This document shows positions 17,461-26,242 of a stretch of DNA of 64,000 nucleotides, piece after piece (within the stretch, counting starts at the first letter, position 1; the number at the start of each line of letters is the position of its first letter). Location of the stretch: the NCBI GenBank assembly GCA_020402865.1, contig JADBYT010000015.1:186001-250000 (forward strand), in the 5' to 3' direction. Source of the DNA: Bacteroidota bacterium (GTDB lineage Bacteria; Bacteroidota; Bacteroidia; Palsa-965). The notes below the pieces were generated by a model. The model had not been told where the DNA came from. It saw nothing but the letters and a program-made list of their open reading frames with translations, and made no database searches. Position numbers and translations under genes: made by a program.

Positions 17461-17491
17461 AAAAAAATCCCGAACCGGTAAGGTTCGGGAT
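17461..17491 (-). terminator. Rho-independent terminator of rplS
   Basis: The minus-strand stem ATCCCGAACC / GGTTCGGGAT is followed by a run of seven or more T (the A run at 17461-17467). It ends the trmD-rplS transcript. Confidence 0.88.
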
Positions 17492-17509
17492 CTATCTGGA
17501 AACAGATGA

Positions 17510-17872
17510 TTATTCTGAATCTGAAGTCTGAATACGCTCCTGAATACGGGCTTTTTTGCCGGTGAGTTTGCGGAGGTAGTAAATACGTGCGCGGCGAACC
17601 ACACCGTGTTTTTTCACTTCAATTTTTTCGATGAAGGGGGTGTTGGTGGGGAAAATACGTTCCACGCCAATGCCGTTAGACATCTTACGAACGGTGAAAG
17701 TTTCTACCGAATCATGTCCGCGACGCTGGATTACAACGCCGGTGAACTGCTGGATGCGCATCTTGTCGCCTTCCTTAATCTGGTAGTGAACCGTTACTGT
17801 GTCGCCCGCCTTGAAAGAGGGGTGATTTACCTTCGGAGAAAGCTGTGATTCAGCGTATTGGAGGAGATTCAT
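17510..17872 (-). CDS. rplS: 50S ribosomal protein L19
   Basis: A 120-aa L19 starting at ATG 17872 ([13 protein letters not shown]); the longer frame is an unlikely extension. Signatures are [18 protein letters not shown], then [32 protein letters not shown] and [18 protein letters not shown]. It sits at the 30S-50S interface of the ribosome. It lies downstream of trmD, the conserved trmD-rplS order. Confidence 0.98.
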   Translation of the reverse strand: MNLLQYAESQLSPKVNHPSFKAGDTVTVHYQIKEGDKMRIQQFTGVVIQRRGHDSVETFTVRKMSNGIGVERIFPTNTPFIEKIEVKKHGVVRRARIYYLRKLTGKKARIQERIQTSDSE

Positions 17873-17959
17873 GATGCGTATAGTTGTAATTGTTGTTCGA
17901 AATTGGAGTGCAAATATACGGACTTTCACCTAATTAGCAAGTCCTGTGCATATTTTTTA

Positions 17960-18640
17960 CTACAGATCTTCTGCCAGCCCCGGCCGGCGTTGGCGTGTTC
18001 GGTTTACGGCCTGTTCGTGGCGCCAGTTGTGAATATTGGCTTCGTGGCCCGAGAGCAGGACTTCAGGCACTTTCCAGCCGCGAAATTCGGCCGGGCGGGT
18101 ATAAACGGGCGGAGCCAGCAGATTATCCTGAAAGGAATCGCTCAGGGCTGAGGTTTCGTCGTTCAGTACACCGGGAATAAGTCGTATCACGGCATCGCTT
18201 ACAACGGCTGCGGCCAGTTCACCGCCCGATAGCACGTAATCACCCACCGAAATTTCGCGGGTAATGAAGTGTTCGCGTACACGCTCATCCACGCCTTTGT
18301 AATGCCCGCAAAGAATAAGCAGGTTACCGAGCGATGAAAGCTGGTTGGCGATTGACTGGCTGAACTGTTCCCCGTCGGGCGACATGTAAATGATTTCGTC
18401 GTAATGCCGCTCACTTTTAAGGTGTTCAATGCAGGCAACTATGGGCTCTATTTTCATAACCATGCCGGCACCGCCGCCAAAGGCGTAGTCATCAACCGTG
18501 CGGTGCTTGTCGGTAGCATAATCACGCAGGCTGATAAGGTTTACCTCTGCCAGCCCCTTTTGCTGTGCACGTTTCATGATGGAATGCGAAAAAGGGCTTT
18601 CGAGCAGTTCGGGTACTACGGAAATAATGTCGATACGCAT
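17960..18640 (-). CDS. trmD: tRNA (guanine-N1)-methyltransferase
   Basis: A 226-aa TrmD that methylates G37 next to the anticodon using S-adenosylmethionine. Motifs in order: [41 protein letters not shown], the trefoil-knot SAM site [15 protein letters not shown] and [15 protein letters not shown], with the Asp of the active-site loop in [18 protein letters not shown]. The length is standard. The toxin gene of the Panacea pair lies 5 bp upstream, so trmD may be co-transcribed with it. rplS is 87 bp downstream. Confidence 0.97.
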   Translation of the reverse strand: MRIDIISVVPELLESPFSHSIMKRAQQKGLAEVNLISLRDYATDKHRTVDDYAFGGGAGMVMKIEPIVACIEHLKSERHYDEIIYMSPDGEQFSQSIANQLSSLGNLLILCGHYKGVDERVREHFITREISVGDYVLSGGELAAAVVSDAVIRLIPGVLNDETSALSDSFQDNLLAPPVYTRPAEFRGWKVPEVLLSGHEANIHNWRHEQAVNRTRQRRPGLAEDL

Positions 18641-18645
18641 GACGT

Positions 18646-19062
18646 TCAGTGTGGGTAAACCGAAAAGTTACGGTCCACATAAAGTAAATGGAACACAAAG
18701 GTATCACGCCAGCCGATAATTGCCTTCTTTCCGTTGTACCGAAATGCAAGAAAAAAGTCGATATGCTCCGGAACGCCTTGCGGAATGCCGGGGCGGATGC
18801 TGTTTTTGCTGATTTTTTCGCAACCAATGCCATGCCGGGGCGCAAGCTGGAGTTCGTTCCAGTTGATCCGGCCAATCATGGCTATGCGTTGTATAAGCGC
18901 CTGCTGATCGTCAGACTCGCATTGTGCCACATTATATTGCGGATGCAGGTATTTAAAACTGAATACCGGATAGTTTACTGGTGTGGCGAGTTGTGCGGAA
19001 GGAGCGGACGGGATGAGTTTGCCTGACGAAAGCTGCGGTTGCCGTAGCTTTGCTTTACTCAT
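18646..19062 (-). CDS. Probable toxin partner of a Panacea antitoxin (unknown family)
   Basis: A 138-aa soluble protein. The N-terminal 30 residues are low complexity ([14 protein letters not shown]). A conserved-looking core follows: [17 protein letters not shown], then [17 protein letters not shown] and [15 protein letters not shown]. The last block, with aromatic-Asp spacing, recalls compact single-domain toxins. It overlaps the upstream Panacea gene by 8 bp, the antitoxin-first order common for such pairs. I do not recognise a catalytic motif, so the toxin role is inferred from the partner. It is also the gene immediately upstream of the essential trmD. Confidence 0.65.
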   Translation of the reverse strand: MSKAKLRQPQLSSGKLIPSAPSAQLATPVNYPVFSFKYLHPQYNVAQCESDDQQALIQRIAMIGRINWNELQLAPRHGIGCEKISKNSIRPGIPQGVPEHIDFFLAFRYNGKKAIIGWRDTFVFHLLYVDRNFSVYPH

Positions 19063-19558
19063 CGGATTCGAGCAATTGATTTTTGAAATAATCCTGCATC
19101 AGCAGGTGGCTGATTTCTGTGTTGCGCGGGGTAGCAAGCCAGGGTTGCTCATTGTGTGTCATATCACGAAGCTTCCATGCCGAGAACTGGCCGTAAACGG
19201 TGTTCACATCAATAATAAGTTCGAGTTGTTTTGGGTCGAGAATATCAGTGCTGTGATAGTTTTCAGGAGGAGGCAGAGACGACGAACCGAGGTGTTTAAA
19301 ACGGTGATAAACCTGCTGAATAACCGGACCGTGTTCCCACGCATAGATGGCTTCTTCAAAAAGCGGACAGCCATAAAGTGCCAGATGAAAGCCCTGTGTA
19401 TAATAAAGCAGCTTCTGGAGCTTTAAATGGGTAAGTACATCACCGGTTTCGGGCTGGCTGAGTTTAAGAAAAGCATCAGATACCGCATTGGCAGAAGCCA
19501 GTGGTAATGTATGCGAATGTGTGAAGCCTTTGTAATGATTGGTTTCTTGTAATTTCAT
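19055..19558 (-). CDS. Panacea-domain (DUF4065, SocA-like) antitoxin
   Basis: A 167-aa protein with a clear Panacea domain at about 30-150: VLTHLKLQKLLYYTQGFHLA, then LFEEAIYAWEHGPVIQQVY. The domain is established as a versatile antitoxin module that neutralises diverse toxins encoded next to it. The ATG at 19558 gives a 25-residue leader before the domain. It overlaps the following 138-aa gene by 8 bp. Autoregulation cannot be read from the upstream region (19559-19800), which is AT-rich and contains no obvious operator. Confidence 0.85.
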   Translation of the reverse strand: MKLQETNHYKGFTHSHTLPLASANAVSDAFLKLSQPETGDVLTHLKLQKLLYYTQGFHLALYGCPLFEEAIYAWEHGPVIQQVYHRFKHLGSSSLPPPENYHSTDILDPKQLELIIDVNTVYGQFSAWKLRDMTHNEQPWLATPRNTEISHLLMQDYFKNQLLESDE

Positions 19559-19796
19559 GATAAATAAATGAGTTAATAAATAATTTTATTCTAAGGCTTA
19601 CACACAAATAATCAATACAATTTTCCCCACAAAAGTATGTCTCCGCCACTGCCTCCGTCAAGTACCCCTCCCCACTTTTTATTAACAGCCCTCCAAAGCC
19701 CGCGTAAATGTAAGTGCCGGAATAAAAGCCGCTGATAATCAGTGCGCACAAAATTAATGTGTGCTGCGCTCAAAAACTCCGGTATTTTTGCGGCAG

Positions 19797-19827
19797 TTTG
19801 CTGCTTTCCGGCATTCTTTTATATTTG
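19797..19827 (+). promoter_or_regulatory. Bacteroidota-type promoter of the biotin operon
   Basis: TTTG (19797-19800), a 19-base spacer and TATATTTG (19820-19827) match the TTTG / TAnnTTTG promoter of the phylum. The bioB ATG follows only 10 bases later, so a transcript from here would have almost no leader. A second TATTTTTG at 19783-19790 could serve an alternative start. Confidence 0.6.
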
Positions 19828-19837
19828 TTAATCAGGT

Positions 19838-20848
19838 ATGACAAACATTCGCCACAACTGGACGATTCAGGAATTAGAAGAAATTTACAACCGTCCGCTG
19901 CTCGACTTAATTCATCAGGCTGCCACTGTGCACCGCGAAAACCACAACAGCCGAGCGGTGCAGGTGAGTTCGCTGCTTTCTATTAAAACAGGCGGCTGCC
20001 CGGAAGATTGCAGCTACTGCCCACAGGCAGCCCGTTACCATACCGAGGTAAAAGTGCATAAACTGCTGCCTGTGCAGGAAGTAGTTTCCACTGCCGAAAA
20101 AGCCAAAGCTGCCGGTGCCTCGCGCATGTGTTTGGGTGCTGCGTGGCGCGAAGTGCGCAATAACCGTGATTTTGATCAGGTGCTGGATATGGTGAAAGCC
20201 ATTAACAACCTTGATATGGAGGTGTGCTGCACGCTGGGCATGCTTACCGAAGAGCAGGCCTGGAAACTGGCGCAGGCTGGTGTTTATGCTTACAACCATA
20301 ATCTCGACTCATCGGAGGAGTTCTACGGTGAAATTATTTCTACCCGCAGTTACGACGATCGTCTCAATACGCTTAATAACGTGCGCAAGGCTGGCATGAC
20401 CATCTGTTCGGGCGGCATTATTGGTATGGGCGAATCAGTAACCGACCGCCTCGGTATGCTTAAAACGCTTGCCAACCTTAGTCCGCATCCTGAATCAGTG
20501 CCCATTAATGCGCTGGTGGCGGTAGAAGGTACACCGCTCGAAGATCAGCCGCCGGTGCCTGTGTGGGATATGGTGCGCATGATTGCCACTGCCCGCATTG
20601 TGTTGCCCAAAACTGTGGTCCGGCTGTCGGCCGGCCGCACGGGTATGAGCGCAGAAGGTCAGGCGCTTTGTTTTATGGCAGGCGCCAACTCAATTTTTGC
20701 CGGCGAAAAATTGCTTACCACGCCCAATCCGGCTTTTGAGGCGGATATGGAACTTTTCCGCCTGCTTGGCCTTGAACCGCAAACACCCTTTGCCAAAGGC
20801 CGCCCCAAACACTCACAACCTGCCCCGCAGGAGATTGCTCAGCCCTGA
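19838..20848 (+). CDS. bioB: Biotin synthase
   Basis: A 336-aa radical-SAM enzyme that inserts sulfur into dethiobiotin. The [4Fe-4S] motif CPEDCSYC gives Cys54, Cys58 and Cys61. It is followed by SRMCLGAAW (cluster-ligand Cys), [28 protein letters not shown] and [10 protein letters not shown] (the Arg ligand of the [2Fe-2S] cluster), all as in functional BioB. The N-terminus ([19 protein letters not shown]) aligns with known enzymes, which fixes the start. It is first in the biotin cluster and its TGA overlaps the next ATG. Confidence 0.97.
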   Translation: MTNIRHNWTIQELEEIYNRPLLDLIHQAATVHRENHNSRAVQVSSLLSIKTGGCPEDCSYCPQAARYHTEVKVHKLLPVQEVVSTAEKAKAAGASRMCLGAAWREVRNNRDFDQVLDMVKAINNLDMEVCCTLGMLTEEQAWKLAQAGVYAYNHNLDSSEEFYGEIISTRSYDDRLNTLNNVRKAGMTICSGGIIGMGESVTDRLGMLKTLANLSPHPESVPINALVAVEGTPLEDQPPVPVWDMVRMIATARIVLPKTVVRLSAGRTGMSAEGQALCFMAGANSIFAGEKLLTTPNPAFEADMELFRLLGLEPQTPFAKGRPKHSQPAPQEIAQP

Positions 20849-21546
20849 TGAAAAAAATACACCTGCTTTTCTTTTTTACATTACTCGGTTTTGCGGCCTC
20901 GGCTCAGTCCATGGGCGCAAAAAAGAATATGGATAAGCAGCTTGTATATTTTGGTCATAGCTGGGGTTCGGCACGCTGGTTTTCCCAAATCAGTCAGACT
21001 TCACTATACGACAGGCTGGGTGTGGCCATTGAAAGCGGAACCTTCGGTTTTAAAGCTACAAGCCCATTTTCTGCCTGGGATGGCGGTATTCTTTTTCCGT
21101 TCGGGAAAGTGCGGGCTGGTTTGGGACTGAGTTTCGAGAAGTACATTCTCTCCAGCATTAAGATCGACAACTCGTCGGCTCCATTAACGTTCGATGAGAG
21201 TTTCCGTTTTGACGTACTTTATGCGCAGTTTGAAGTCCCGTTGTTTCCCGAAGCGCGTTCCGCAGTTTCGGCAGCGGTGAATTTGCGTGGCGGTTATTTC
21301 AATTTCACCGGTGTGCAGCGAATAAATTTATTCGGCAACGATGAGGCTTCCAGTAACTGGTTTATATCGCTGGCTCCTGAGGCTGATTATGCGTTGTGGG
21401 GGAATTTCTATTTATTCGTACAACCTCAGGCGGGCGTGAAATTTTTCAGCAGTCCGGCGGTTGATCCGGGCGGCACGGTTAAGCATACCATTATTTCCTA
21501 TGCCCTTAACGTAGGTTTGCGTTTCGATCCCTCGCAGGAGCGATGA
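20848..21546 (+). CDS. Small outer-membrane beta-barrel protein inside the biotin operon
   Basis: A 232-aa protein with a signal peptide (residues 1-20, FAASAQ) and alternating aromatic strands, for example GVAIESGTFGFKA, KVRAGLGLSFEKYI and NFYLFVQPQAGVKFF. It ends ISYALNVGLRFDPSQER, a typical beta-barrel end. It overlaps bioB by 1 bp (ATGA) and bioF by 4 bp, so it is translated as part of the biotin operon. No biotin-related function is known for such a protein; a role in biotin or precursor uptake would be speculation. It could also be a passenger. Confidence 0.8.
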   Translation: MKKIHLLFFFTLLGFAASAQSMGAKKNMDKQLVYFGHSWGSARWFSQISQTSLYDRLGVAIESGTFGFKATSPFSAWDGGILFPFGKVRAGLGLSFEKYILSSIKIDNSSAPLTFDESFRFDVLYAQFEVPLFPEARSAVSAAVNLRGGYFNFTGVQRINLFGNDEASSNWFISLAPEADYALWGNFYLFVQPQAGVKFFSSPAVDPGGTVKHTIISYALNVGLRFDPSQER

Positions 21547-22664
21547 GTACTATTCCGGTCAACGAGTTTATGCTGCAGGCCTTGCAGCAACGCGAAAGTG
21601 AAGGAGCATTGCGTGCGCTTCGCATACCGGGAGAAACGGTTGATTTCTGTTCCAATGATTATTACGGTTTTGCCCGTTCGGTTGAATTTTCTGAACGGAT
21701 AAATTCGGCAGCGGGTGCGCTTGCTTCGGGTTCGGGTGGTTCGCGGCTGCTGGCGGGCAACTCGTTATTTACCGAAGAAGCTGAACGAGAAATTGCCGGT
21801 ATTTTTGAGGCCGAAACGGCACTTATTTATTCTTCGGGTTATGCGGCCAACTTAGGTTTTTTTCAGGCACTGGGCACGCGGCAGGCTACCGTGCTTTACG
21901 ATGAATACATACATGCTTCCGTGCGCGACGGCATACGGCTTTCGATGGCCAGGGCGCATCATTTTGCGCACAATGATGTGAACGATCTCCGCCAAAAACT
22001 GGCACGTTGCAGCGGATTGGTCTTTGTGGCAGTGGAAGCTGTGTATTCGATGGATGGTGATGAAGCGCCGCTTGCCGAAATTGCAGCATGCTGCCGTCTT
22101 GCCGGAGCCAGTCTGGTGGTGGATGAGGCGCACAGCACGGGTGTATATTTCCCCGGCCTCACTGCCGAGCGCGGACTTCATGCGCAGGTATTTGCCCGGC
22201 TGCATACCTTTGGCAAGGCCGGTGGCGTACATGGTGCCGTGTGGACCGGATCGGCATTGCTCAGAAATTACCTGATAAATTTTTCGCGCCCGTTTATTTA
22301 CACCACCGCTCCTTCGCCGCACAGTGTGGCTGCCATGCGCTATGCCAGCCGCGAAATGAAGCAGCAACAGCCACAACTCAAACAATTACTGCGCAATCGT
22401 ATTGCCTATTTTCGCAGGCAGGCGGAGTTATTCCCTTCGCTGCAGCTTTTACCTTCCCATTCAGCCATACAGGCACTGCTTGTGCCCGGCAACTTAAAGG
22501 CACGGCAGGCCGCCGAACACCTGCAGCAGCACGGCTTTGATGTGAGGCCCGTGCTGGCGCCCACTGTGCCGGAAGGCACCGAGCGCATACGTGTATGCAT
22601 TCATACGCATAACACTGAACAAGAAATCAATGATTTCTTAAAATGCGCTTCTTTGTGGTTTTGA
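21543..22664 (+). CDS. bioF: 8-amino-7-oxononanoate synthase
   Basis: A 373-aa PLP enzyme that condenses pimeloyl-thioester with alanine. Signatures are DFCSNDYYGFA, ASGSGGSRLLAGNS, ALIYSSGYAANLGFF, the PLP Asp in VVDEAHSTG (about 194) and the Schiff-base Lys in HTFGKAGGVHGA (about 225). The length is in the family range. It overlaps the outer-membrane protein gene by 4 bp. No pimeloyl-ACP pathway gene (bioC, bioH) is present nearby, so the source of pimelate is encoded elsewhere. Confidence 0.95.
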   Translation: MSTIPVNEFMLQALQQRESEGALRALRIPGETVDFCSNDYYGFARSVEFSERINSAAGALASGSGGSRLLAGNSLFTEEAEREIAGIFEAETALIYSSGYAANLGFFQALGTRQATVLYDEYIHASVRDGIRLSMARAHHFAHNDVNDLRQKLARCSGLVFVAVEAVYSMDGDEAPLAEIAACCRLAGASLVVDEAHSTGVYFPGLTAERGLHAQVFARLHTFGKAGGVHGAVWTGSALLRNYLINFSRPFIYTTAPSPHSVAAMRYASREMKQQQPQLKQLLRNRIAYFRRQAELFPSLQLLPSHSAIQALLVPGNLKARQAAEHLQQHGFDVRPVLAPTVPEGTERIRVCIHTHNTEQEINDFLKCASLWF

Positions 22665-22711
22665 TTGTTCCGGGTTTATTTGCGACATTTGAAAAAGATT
22701 ACCCCCTCTGA

Positions 22712-23329
22712 ATGAAGAATATTTTTGTAACTGGTATTGGAACGGATGTTGGTAAAACTGTGGTTTCCGGCATTCTTGTAGAGGCCTTGCAGGCCGACTA
22801 CTGGAAACCCGTGCAAACCGGCAGTTACTTTTCTACCGATTCAGACAAGATCCGTAAATACATCACCAATACCCGGTCGCAAATTCACCCCGAAACCTAT
22901 GTGCTTCGCCAGTACATGTCGCCGCACGCTGCCGCCGAGCTTGAAGATGTGCGCATTGATCTCGATAAAATAGCGTTGCCTCAAACGGCTAACAGAATTG
23001 TGATTGAAGGTGCGGGCGGGCTTATGGTACCGCTCAATGAGGATAAATTCATTATTGATCTAATTGTGAAGTTAGATGCCGAAGTGGTAGTGGTGATTCA
23101 GAATTATCTCGGCAGCATTAATCATACCCTGCTTACGCTGGATGTACTTCGTTTCCGTAATATTCCGGTAATGGGTGTGGTGTTTAACGGACCGCCGCAC
23201 CAGCTTTCGGAAGAAATTATTCTGCGTCATTCGGGCGTGCCCTGTATCGGCCGGATTATGAAAGAGGGGGTGATTAACCAGCAGGTAATCAGTCGCTACG
23301 CGGCGCAGTTTAATTTGCAGCCCGTCTGA
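22712..23329 (+). CDS. bioD: Dethiobiotin synthetase
   Basis: A 205-aa ATP-dependent carboxylase that closes the ureido ring of dethiobiotin from 7,8-diaminopelargonate and CO2. The P-loop is at the N-terminus (TGIGTDVGKT, Lys15). YWKPVQTG with substrate-binding Lys37, and the acidic IEGAGGLMVPLNED, follow as in BioD. It is slightly short for the family but complete. It lies 47 bp after bioF and 57 bp before bioA, in pathway order. Confidence 0.96.
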   Translation: MKNIFVTGIGTDVGKTVVSGILVEALQADYWKPVQTGSYFSTDSDKIRKYITNTRSQIHPETYVLRQYMSPHAAAELEDVRIDLDKIALPQTANRIVIEGAGGLMVPLNEDKFIIDLIVKLDAEVVVVIQNYLGSINHTLLTLDVLRFRNIPVMGVVFNGPPHQLSEEIILRHSGVPCIGRIMKEGVINQQVISRYAAQFNLQPV

Positions 23330-23386
23330 CCGGCTTTTTCATTTTCAGTATTCTTTCTGCTACGTCTGCGGCCTTATCTTTACGGC

Positions 23387-24661
23387 ATGGAAAAAATGTC
23401 GTTGGCTGCGCGCGACCGTGCGGCGGTGTGGCATCCGTTTACGCCGCAACTGCCCGCGCAGGATGCCGTGGCGCTGGTGCGCGGTGAAGGTGCGTTGCTG
23501 TTTGACGAAAGCGGGCGCGGCTATGTGGATGCCATTGCCTCGTGGTGGGTAAACCTGCACGGGCATGCGCATCCTTACATGGCATCAAAAATTGCCGTGC
23601 AGCTACATACGCTTGAGCACGCCATTTTTTCGGGCTTTACGCATGCGCCTGCGGTGGAACTGGCCGAGCGGTTGCTTGCGCGGTTGCCTTACATGAGCAA
23701 GGTGTTTTATTCCGACGATGGCTCCACGGCTGTGGAAGTGGCGCTGAAAATGGCTTTGCAATACTGGCACAACCAAGGCACACCGCGCACACGCATCATC
23801 GCATTCGAAAATGCTTACCATGGCGATACATTCGGCGCCATGTCGGCCGGGGCGCGTAATGTATTCAGCCGTGCATTCGGGCCGTTGCTGTTTGATGTGG
23901 TGCATATTCCGTTGCCGCTGCCGGGGCGTGAAAGCGACAGCCTGGAAGCCTTGCGCGAAGCACTGAATGACAATGCCGCCGCATTCATTGCCGAGCCTTT
24001 GGTGCAGGGAGCCGGCGGTATGATTATGTATGAAGCCGAGGCGCTGGATGCGCTTTACGCACTTTGCAAAGCGCAGGGCGTGCCCGTAATTGCCGATGAG
24101 GTAATGACCGGTTTCGGCCGCACCGGCACGTGGTTTGCCTCAGACCAGCAACGCGTGAAACCGGATATGATTTGTTTGTCGAAAGGCCTTACGGGCGGCT
24201 TTCTTCCGCTCGGCGTCACACTCTGCACAGAAACCATTCACGCTGCATTTTTAACGAGCGACCGTACGCGCACATTTTTTCACGGCCACTCCTACACCGC
24301 CAATGCTACCGCATGTACTGCCGCATTGGCCAGTTTCGATTTAATGGAGCAGGAGCAGACGTGGCTTCAGATCAGCGCGCTTGAAGCAGCCCAACAGGCT
24401 CAGGTCGAAAAACTGAAATCGCATCCGGCTGTGTGGCATGCACGCTGCAAGGGTACAATAGCGGCGTTCGAACTGCGCAGTACAAACGAAACAGCTTACC
24501 TCAATCCGCTCAGCGAGCGTGTTCACCCGTTTTTCTTCGAACGTGGGGTAATCCTTCGCCCGTTGGGCAACATTATTTATGTGCTGCCGCCATACTGCAT
24601 AACCGCCGGACAACTCCAACAGGTGTATCACGCGCTTGAAGAATTTCTCGAAACCTGCTAA
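23387..24661 (+). CDS. bioA: Adenosylmethionine-8-amino-7-oxononanoate transaminase
   Basis: A 424-aa class III aminotransferase. It should convert 8-amino-7-oxononanoate to 7,8-diaminopelargonate using S-adenosylmethionine as amino donor. BioA hallmarks are AVWHPFTPQ near the N-terminus, ASWWVNLHGHAHP, YSDDGSTAVEVALKMALQYW, the PLP Asp in IADEVMTGFGRTG (about 237) and the Schiff-base Lys in CLSKGLTGGFLPLG (about 266). This gene completes bioB-F-D-A in one direction. Confidence 0.96.
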   Translation: MEKMSLAARDRAAVWHPFTPQLPAQDAVALVRGEGALLFDESGRGYVDAIASWWVNLHGHAHPYMASKIAVQLHTLEHAIFSGFTHAPAVELAERLLARLPYMSKVFYSDDGSTAVEVALKMALQYWHNQGTPRTRIIAFENAYHGDTFGAMSAGARNVFSRAFGPLLFDVVHIPLPLPGRESDSLEALREALNDNAAAFIAEPLVQGAGGMIMYEAEALDALYALCKAQGVPVIADEVMTGFGRTGTWFASDQQRVKPDMICLSKGLTGGFLPLGVTLCTETIHAAFLTSDRTRTFFHGHSYTANATACTAALASFDLMEQEQTWLQISALEAAQQAQVEKLKSHPAVWHARCKGTIAAFELRSTNETAYLNPLSERVHPFFFERGVILRPLGNIIYVLPPYCITAGQLQQVYHALEEFLETC

Positions 24662-24724
24662 TCTGAATTGGTGTTGCACTGAACAAAAAGTCAACAGCCC
24701 GGTTTTATTTTCTACATTTCTGTT

Positions 24725-25480
24725 ATGCAACTTCAACACAAACGCACACGGCTGCTGCTCATTCTATCTGCTATTTTTATCACCAGTGCCATTACGGCCG
24801 AACTCATCAGCGCCAAACTCATTCAGGTGCCGCTTGATCTGGGTTTCATCAATCTGGGAACCTATGTAGCCATTATCGGTATTCTGCCCTGGCCGGTAGT
24901 GTTTCTGACCACCGATATTGTGAATGAGTTTTACGGCCGCAAGGTAGTGCGCTGGCTGTCGGTACTCACCAGTGCCATGATCGCCTATTCGTTCGTAATA
25001 GTCTATCTGGGTATGCAGCCCAAAGCTTTCACCGGCTCACCCGAAGCCCCCATTCCGGGTGTGGCCGACGACGCCACGTTTAATCTGGTCTTTGGCCAGT
25101 CGCTTTGGATTATCATCGGCAGCATCACTGCATTCTTTATCTCACAGCTTATCGATTCGTTTATGTTCTGGATCATCCGCGAACGCACCGGCGGCCGTTT
25201 TATCTGGCTGCGCAGTACCGGTTCCACCGTAATTTCCCAGCTCATCGACAGTTTTGTGGTGCTTTACATTGGTTTTGTAGTGCCTGGTAAATTTACCCAT
25301 GCACAGTGGTGGGAAAGCGGCTGGCTCAATTATGTACTCAAGCTGGTCATTGCGCTTGGATTAACTCCGTTGATCTATCTCTTTCATTATCTCGTAAAAA
25401 AATACCTCGGTAAGGAAGACGCCGAACAACAAATCCGACATACAGCCGAAGAATCGCTGCATCATGAAACGGCTGATTAA
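24725..25480 (+). CDS. VUT-family (YhhQ-like) queuosine-precursor transporter
   Basis: A 251-aa membrane protein with about six hydrophobic segments. Signatures of the VUT/YhhQ family are ITSAITAELISAKLI, FLTTDIVNEFYGRKVVR, AFFISQLIDSFMFWIIR and STVISQLIDSFVVLYIGF. Family members in other bacteria import 7-deazaguanine precursors of queuosine. The charged tail (EDAEQQIRHTAEES) is cytoplasmic. It is 63 bp after bioA and may be read through from the biotin operon, though a direct link to biotin is not implied. Confidence 0.88.
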   Translation: MQLQHKRTRLLLILSAIFITSAITAELISAKLIQVPLDLGFINLGTYVAIIGILPWPVVFLTTDIVNEFYGRKVVRWLSVLTSAMIAYSFVIVYLGMQPKAFTGSPEAPIPGVADDATFNLVFGQSLWIIIGSITAFFISQLIDSFMFWIIRERTGGRFIWLRSTGSTVISQLIDSFVVLYIGFVVPGKFTHAQWWESGWLNYVLKLVIALGLTPLIYLFHYLVKKYLGKEDAEQQIRHTAEESLHHETAD

Positions 25481-25745
25481 ACACGGTTACAGCTTCCGTT
25501 ATCAAATTCAATTTGCTGATTGTCGTAAATGCGGTGCTGAAAACATTTTCAGCCCGCATTTTCAATTTTGCGTACGCATTAATTGAAGACTTTTTTCTGA
25601 AGTATAAACTTCGTTAGAAAGGTGTGGTTTGTGTAGTTAATTGTTAATTAGCATGTTGTGTTTTTCTGAATGTCGTTTTTGGGCCTTCTTCAATTCACAA
25701 AACGCGAATTGATTTTCACTGTTTCTTGACAGACCTTCGCAAACG

Positions 25746-25775
25746 CAGACAGCCGGCGCAGGGGCCGGCTGTCTG
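25746..25775 (-). terminator. Perfect 12-bp hairpin downstream of a small ORF
   Basis: Arms CAGACAGCCGGC (25746-25757) and GCCGGCTGTCTG (25764-25775) enclose a 6-base loop. It lies 18 bases beyond the stop of the 24-aa minus-strand ORF. The following sequence is only weakly T-rich, so this may be a terminator or an mRNA-stabilising stem. Confidence 0.55.
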
Positions 25776-25793
25776 TTCCAGAAGAGAAGTTGC

Positions 25794-25868
25794 TTAACTG
25801 CGACTGGCTCCGATGGTAAGGGTACCAATGATACCCGAAAGTTGCAGGATGGTCGTGATGATCTCCAT
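25794..25868 (-). CDS. Putative 24-aa hydrophobic peptide
   Basis: A complete ATG-to-TAA frame whose product begins MEIITTILQLSGIIGTLTIG and ends ASRS. That is one short hydrophobic helix with a single charged residue near each end. It is the only coding-like element in the 760-base gap 25481-26242 and is followed by a strong hairpin, as expected for a small transcription unit. It resembles small membrane peptides in composition only; no family is known to me. It may equally be a chance frame. The rest of the gap shows nothing else recognisable. Confidence 0.35.
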   Translation of the reverse strand: MEIITTILQLSGIIGTLTIGASRS

Positions 25869-26242
25869 AGGTTTAAGATTTGGTGATCTCCAAAGGTGAT
25901 CTTCACGCTCCATTCTGCAATGGAAAAAGAATACCACATTCGACATTCAAAATTCAATTTATGCGTAAGATGTTAATTAATTTGATAAAAAAGTTAAATA
26001 ATGATTTGAAAACGGGTGAGAGTGATTGTATGTTTGTGGTGTGGAAAGGGAGAGGAGAGGGGAAGAGAATAGTTTGCACAGGGGCATGCCTCCTGTCTTT
26101 CTTAGGGTTTGATCTGCGCTGTATTGCTTCTGTGTTTTTCGACACTCGGCAATCTGGAAATTCAGTAACAAGCATTGCTTTTTAACATTGCTGCACAATG
26201 CGGCAGGTACAAACTATTGTTTAACCTTTCATTTCAACAGGT

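Noticed and set aside
17873-17929. 19-residue extension of L19
   Set aside because: L19 proteins start near MNLLQYAE; the extension has no counterpart in the family.
25880-26185. 101-aa plus-strand frame in the gap before 26243
   Set aside because: Odd composition, no signal, motif or ribosome context; more likely non-coding sequence.
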